From an uncultured Eubacteriales bacterium (lineage in GTDB: Bacteria > Bacillota > Clostridia > Oscillospirales > CAG-272): a stretch of 7,619 nucleotides of DNA. Shown piece after piece: positions 5,136 through 7,619 of this stretch; positions within the stretch are counted from its first letter, which is position 1; every line of letters begins with the position of its first letter. Location of the stretch: positions 1-7,619 of the forward strand of contig CAKRWK010000046.1 in the NCBI GenBank assembly GCA_934417455.1, given 5' to 3'. The position numbers and the translations under genes are program-made. The notes under the pieces were generated by a model, which worked only from the letters and a program-made list of their open reading frames with translations, did not search any database and was not told where the DNA came from.

Positions 5136-6116
5136 GTGAACGGACAACGGGATATGGAACATTGGGACGACGCGCCTTCTTTTTTGTCGTCGGATACGGT
5201 GACGGCCAACCTCGCTCTGACGGAAGACCGGCAGTGCACAATGGCGCAGGCGAGACTTTGCGAAATATCCGCATTGGCGGATGAGGCTGTCTCGCTGGCA
5301 GATACTTGGACGGAAAACGGCATGTGTCTTTCGGAAATACTTTCCGCCGTTGCCGCGGCATATCCGTCGCTTTGCCCGGCGGAGAAAAAAGGCACACTTG
5401 CCTGTGATGCGTCCTACCTTTCCGCCATGTCGGAATTTTCCGCCGACATTGACCGTGCCGCTTTTGCGGACTACTTCCGTATGCGTTTCGGTTGCGGAGC
5501 GGGAATTTCCGTCGGAGCATTGCTTTCGGAAAAACCGGCGTCTGCGCTTTCTATCTCTTATGTGAAAAACGCATATGCGGACGAAGCTTATGATGTTTTT
5601 TCACAGGACTTTGAAAAGACGGCGCCGCTGTACGTTTCCACATTGCGGGAGGCGGTAGATAAGGTGCGGCAAGGGGAAGCGGGGTATTGCCTTTTGCCTT
5701 TGGAAGAGGCAGGCGGCCTTCGTTCTTATGCGGCGGAAACGCTGATTTACCGGTATGACCTGAAAATTACGGCGGTTACCCCCGTGTTCGGATACGACGG
5801 TACCGCCGATATGAAATATGCATTGATTTCGGCCGTATTCCATCCGACTAAGACTGCGACGGACGATGATATGTATTTGGAAATCCGTTGTCCGAAAGAT
5901 ACAACCGCGCTGTCAGACCTTATCGGTACGGCACGCATATACGGTATCGAAACGTACCGTATCGGTACTTCGTCCTTCGAAGATTCCGGTGACAGACAGG
6001 TGTTTCACACAATCGTTTTCAATGACACGAAAAACAAACTGCCTTCTTTTTGGTGGTGGCTATTTATGTTTTTGCCGGATTTTACACCGGTTGGTATATA
6101 CAAGAATCTGGAATAA
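5136..6116 (+). CDS. Prephenate-dehydratase-like protein with ACT-like tail, probably non-catalytic
   Basis: The protein has 326 residues. The N-terminal 135 residues are helical and unrecognised. From about 139, SISYVKNAYADEAYDVF matches the opening strand-helix of prephenate dehydratase (PDT). STLREAVDKVRQGEAGYCLLPLEE (168-191) matches the PDT block ending in VPIEN. ETLIYRYDLKI (201-211) matches the following helix and strand. An ACT-like unit follows (about 247-299: YLEIRCPKDTTALSDLIG, then the IYGIETYRIGTSS strand). The ending DFTPVGIYKNL resembles the FKVLGSY end of PDT. The catalytic TRF motif is not seen: where NxTRF is expected, the sequence reads ADMKYALIS (224-232). A regulatory or ligand-binding role is therefore more likely than phenylalanine synthesis; this is inference. 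The start is GTG with AAGGGGG seven bases upstream; an ATG at 5154 has no ribosome binding site. The 32-nt gap to the next gene suggests an operon. Confidence 0.75.
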   Translation: MNGQRDMEHWDDAPSFLSSDTVTANLALTEDRQCTMAQARLCEISALADEAVSLADTWTENGMCLSEILSAVAAAYPSLCPAEKKGTLACDASYLSAMSEFSADIDRAAFADYFRMRFGCGAGISVGALLSEKPASALSISYVKNAYADEAYDVFSQDFEKTAPLYVSTLREAVDKVRQGEAGYCLLPLEEAGGLRSYAAETLIYRYDLKITAVTPVFGYDGTADMKYALISAVFHPTKTATDDDMYLEIRCPKDTTALSDLIGTARIYGIETYRIGTSSFEDSGDRQVFHTIVFNDTKNKLPSFWWWLFMFLPDFTPVGIYKNLE

Positions 6117-6148
6117 AACCGACTTTACCGAAATGAGAGGAGAAAAAT

Positions 6149-7619
6149 ATGAAACAACATATGGAATATCAGACAAAGGGGACCTGCTCCCGTCGGATTC
6201 TGCTTGATGTGGAGGACGGCGTCATCCGCGACTGCAAATTTGTCGGCGGGTGCCCGGGTAATACCCTCGGTGTCGCGGAACTTGTCAAGGGGATGCCCGT
6301 CAAAGAAGCAGCCGACCGCCTGCGCGGCATTCGTTGCGGAACAAAACCAACGTCCTGTCCCGACCAATTGGCGCGTGCACTTGACAGCATGACGGTCGAA
6401 ACCGAACCGTCGGACGTTCCCGCTTACGAAAAAGAGTATCGTCGCTGGCTTGCGTCCCCCCTTCTTTCAGAGGAGGAACGCGCGGAACTGCTTTCCGTTG
6501 AAAACGACGAAAAAACCAAACAACTTCGTTTCGGTATGCCGATGGCCTTCGGCACGGCCGGTCTTCGTTCGGATATGCACATGGGTATCGGCTGTATGAA
6601 CCGGTTTACCGTAGCGCAGACAACACGTGCCATGGCCGCACTTGTCAAGTCGGCGGGCGGCGCCGAGCGCGGCGTGGCCATTGCTTACGATTCGAGAAAT
6701 CACTCCGAAGAATTTGCCCGCATCAGCGCCCGCGTACTGGCGGCTGCCGGCGTGCACGTTTATATATTCGACGCCCTTCGGCCGACACCGGACTTGTCGT
6801 TCGCCGTTCGTGCGCTTGGCGCAATGGCCGGTATCAATGTGACGGCCTCGCACAACCCGAAAGAATACAACGGTTACAAAGCATACTGGGAAGACGGCGC
6901 ACAGATAGCGCCCGAACAGGCCGACATCGTTTCCGCAGAAAGAGAGAAATTCGATTGTCTTGACCTTTCGGCGCTGATGAGCTTCGAGGATGCCGTCCGT
7001 GCGGAACTTGTGACGGTTCTCGGCGCAGATTTTGACGAAAAGTATCTCGATGCCGTGATGAAGACTGCGATTCGTCCCGCTTCCGTTTCGGAAGTTGCCG
7101 ACAGTCTGGCGGTCGTTTATACCCCTCTGCACGGCGCAGGATACCGCCTTGTTCCCGAAGTTTTCCGTCGCATGGGACTCAAAAAACTGTATACGGTCGA
7201 TGCGCAGATGGTACCGGACGGCAATTTCCCGACGGTAGAAAAGCCGAACCCCGAGTATGCTGCCGTGTTCCGTCTCGGCATTGATATTGCCGACCGCGTT
7301 TCTTCCGACTTGATTATCGCCACCGACCCCGACTCCGACCGCGTCGGCGTCATGGTTCGCGGCAAAGACGGAAAATTCGTTACCGTGACCGGTAACCAGA
7401 TGGGGGCACTTCTGCTTGATTATATCATCACGCAGAAGCGAGAACTCGGTACGCTGAACAGCGATGCGTATTGCGTTAAAAGCATTGTTTCCACCGATAT
7501 GGCCAACAAAATCGCCGAAGCGAACGGCGTCCGGATTCACGAAGTATTGACCGGATTCAAGTTTATCGGTGAGGACATCAAAAACTATGAAAAAGAGGGA
7601 AAAGCCGATGCGTTTCTTC
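6149..7619 (+). CDS. TSCPD-domain / phosphoglucomutase fusion (3' end beyond window)
   Basis: 490 residues are visible and the frame is still open at the edge. Residues 1-80 are a TSCPD domain of the TIGR03905 kind: GTCSRRI (11-17), FVGGCPGN (31-38), IRCG (61-64) and TSCPDQLA (68-75). Cysteines at 13, 35, 63 and 70 could bind metal. After about ten linker residues, YEKEYRRWLASPLLSEEER (93-111) begins a normal alpha-D-phosphohexomutase, which converts glucose-1-P and glucose-6-P (or mannose phosphates). Its motifs are FGTAGLR (134-140), the phosphoserine loop TASHNPKEYNGYK (232-244, S234), the metal site DPDSDR (393-398) and the sugar loop GFKFIGE (469-475). About the last quarter of the enzyme is missing at the edge. 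I re-read codon by codon across the join: no stop, frameshift or ribosome binding site is present. M81 might be a relic start. The start at 6149 follows GAGGAG by seven bases. Confidence 0.93.
   Translation, partial: MKQHMEYQTKGTCSRRILLDVEDGVIRDCKFVGGCPGNTLGVAELVKGMPVKEAADRLRGIRCGTKPTSCPDQLARALDSMTVETEPSDVPAYEKEYRRWLASPLLSEEERAELLSVENDEKTKQLRFGMPMAFGTAGLRSDMHMGIGCMNRFTVAQTTRAMAALVKSAGGAERGVAIAYDSRNHSEEFARISARVLAAAGVHVYIFDALRPTPDLSFAVRALGAMAGINVTASHNPKEYNGYKAYWEDGAQIAPEQADIVSAEREKFDCLDLSALMSFEDAVRAELVTVLGADFDEKYLDAVMKTAIRPASVSEVADSLAVVYTPLHGAGYRLVPEVFRRMGLKKLYTVDAQMVPDGNFPTVEKPNPEYAAVFRLGIDIADRVSSDLIIATDPDSDRVGVMVRGKDGKFVTVTGNQMGALLLDYIITQKRELGTLNSDAYCVKSIVSTDMANKIAEANGVRIHEVLTGFKFIGEDIKNYEKEGKADAFL

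Noticed and set aside
6389..6391. Internal ATG (M81) as a separate start for the phosphoglucomutase
   Set aside because: No ribosome binding site precedes it and the TSCPD frame runs through without a stop, so a single fused protein is the simpler reading.
6467..7540. Long open frame (357 aa) on the minus strand
   Set aside because: It lies antisense to the phosphoglucomutase, whose motifs are unmistakable on the plus strand; its composition (many H, R, G, N) is that of a shadow frame.

Overview
The window looks like a piece of chromosome from a low-to-mid GC Firmicute, most likely a Clostridia member (Oscillospirales or a related gut lineage; this placement is inference). The grounds are strong AGGAGG-type ribosome binding sites on nearly every gene, near-consensus housekeeping promoters, TTG and GTG starts, a tetrahydrofolate riboswitch, an ECF-type vitamin transporter subunit, and small proline-rich or acidic orphan proteins of a clostridial style. 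There is no phage, IS element or CRISPR array.

Left part, minus strand (1-3403). A folate transcription unit starts at a consensus promoter (3375-3403). It runs through a well-preserved THF riboswitch (3263-3357) and a hairpin that can hide the ribosome binding site (3201-3234). It then enters a gene that fuses a FolT-like membrane substrate-binding subunit to folylpolyglutamate synthase (FolC). A predicted SAM-dependent methyltransferase-like protein follows 35 nt later, probably on the same transcript. Downstream, a perfect consensus promoter (164-192) drives tRNA-Leu(UAA) and the initiator tRNA-fMet, which is cut by the window edge at its anticodon.

Middle part, minus strand (3416-4549). 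Three small genes (80, 102 and 138 aa) form a compact operon with a 4-nt overlap and an 18-nt gap, closed by a terminator hairpin. None has a function I can name. The last encodes a proline-rich protein with a double hydrophobic tail. A perfect 9-bp inverted repeat overlies the likely promoter, as an operator would.

Right part, plus strand (4565-7619). A YfcE/MJ0936-type metallophosphoesterase comes first. A new promoter (5082-5110) then precedes two genes. The first encodes an apparent prephenate-dehydratase-like protein with a degenerate catalytic TRF motif and an ACT-like tail. The second is an in-frame fusion of an 80-residue TSCPD domain (TIGR03905 type) with a phosphoglucomutase/phosphomannomutase, running off the window.

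The points most worth a second look are the TSCPD-phosphoglucomutase fusion, the degenerate prephenate-dehydratase-like protein next to it, the riboswitch-controlled FolT-FolC fusion with its linked methyltransferase-like gene, and the orphan three-gene operon.
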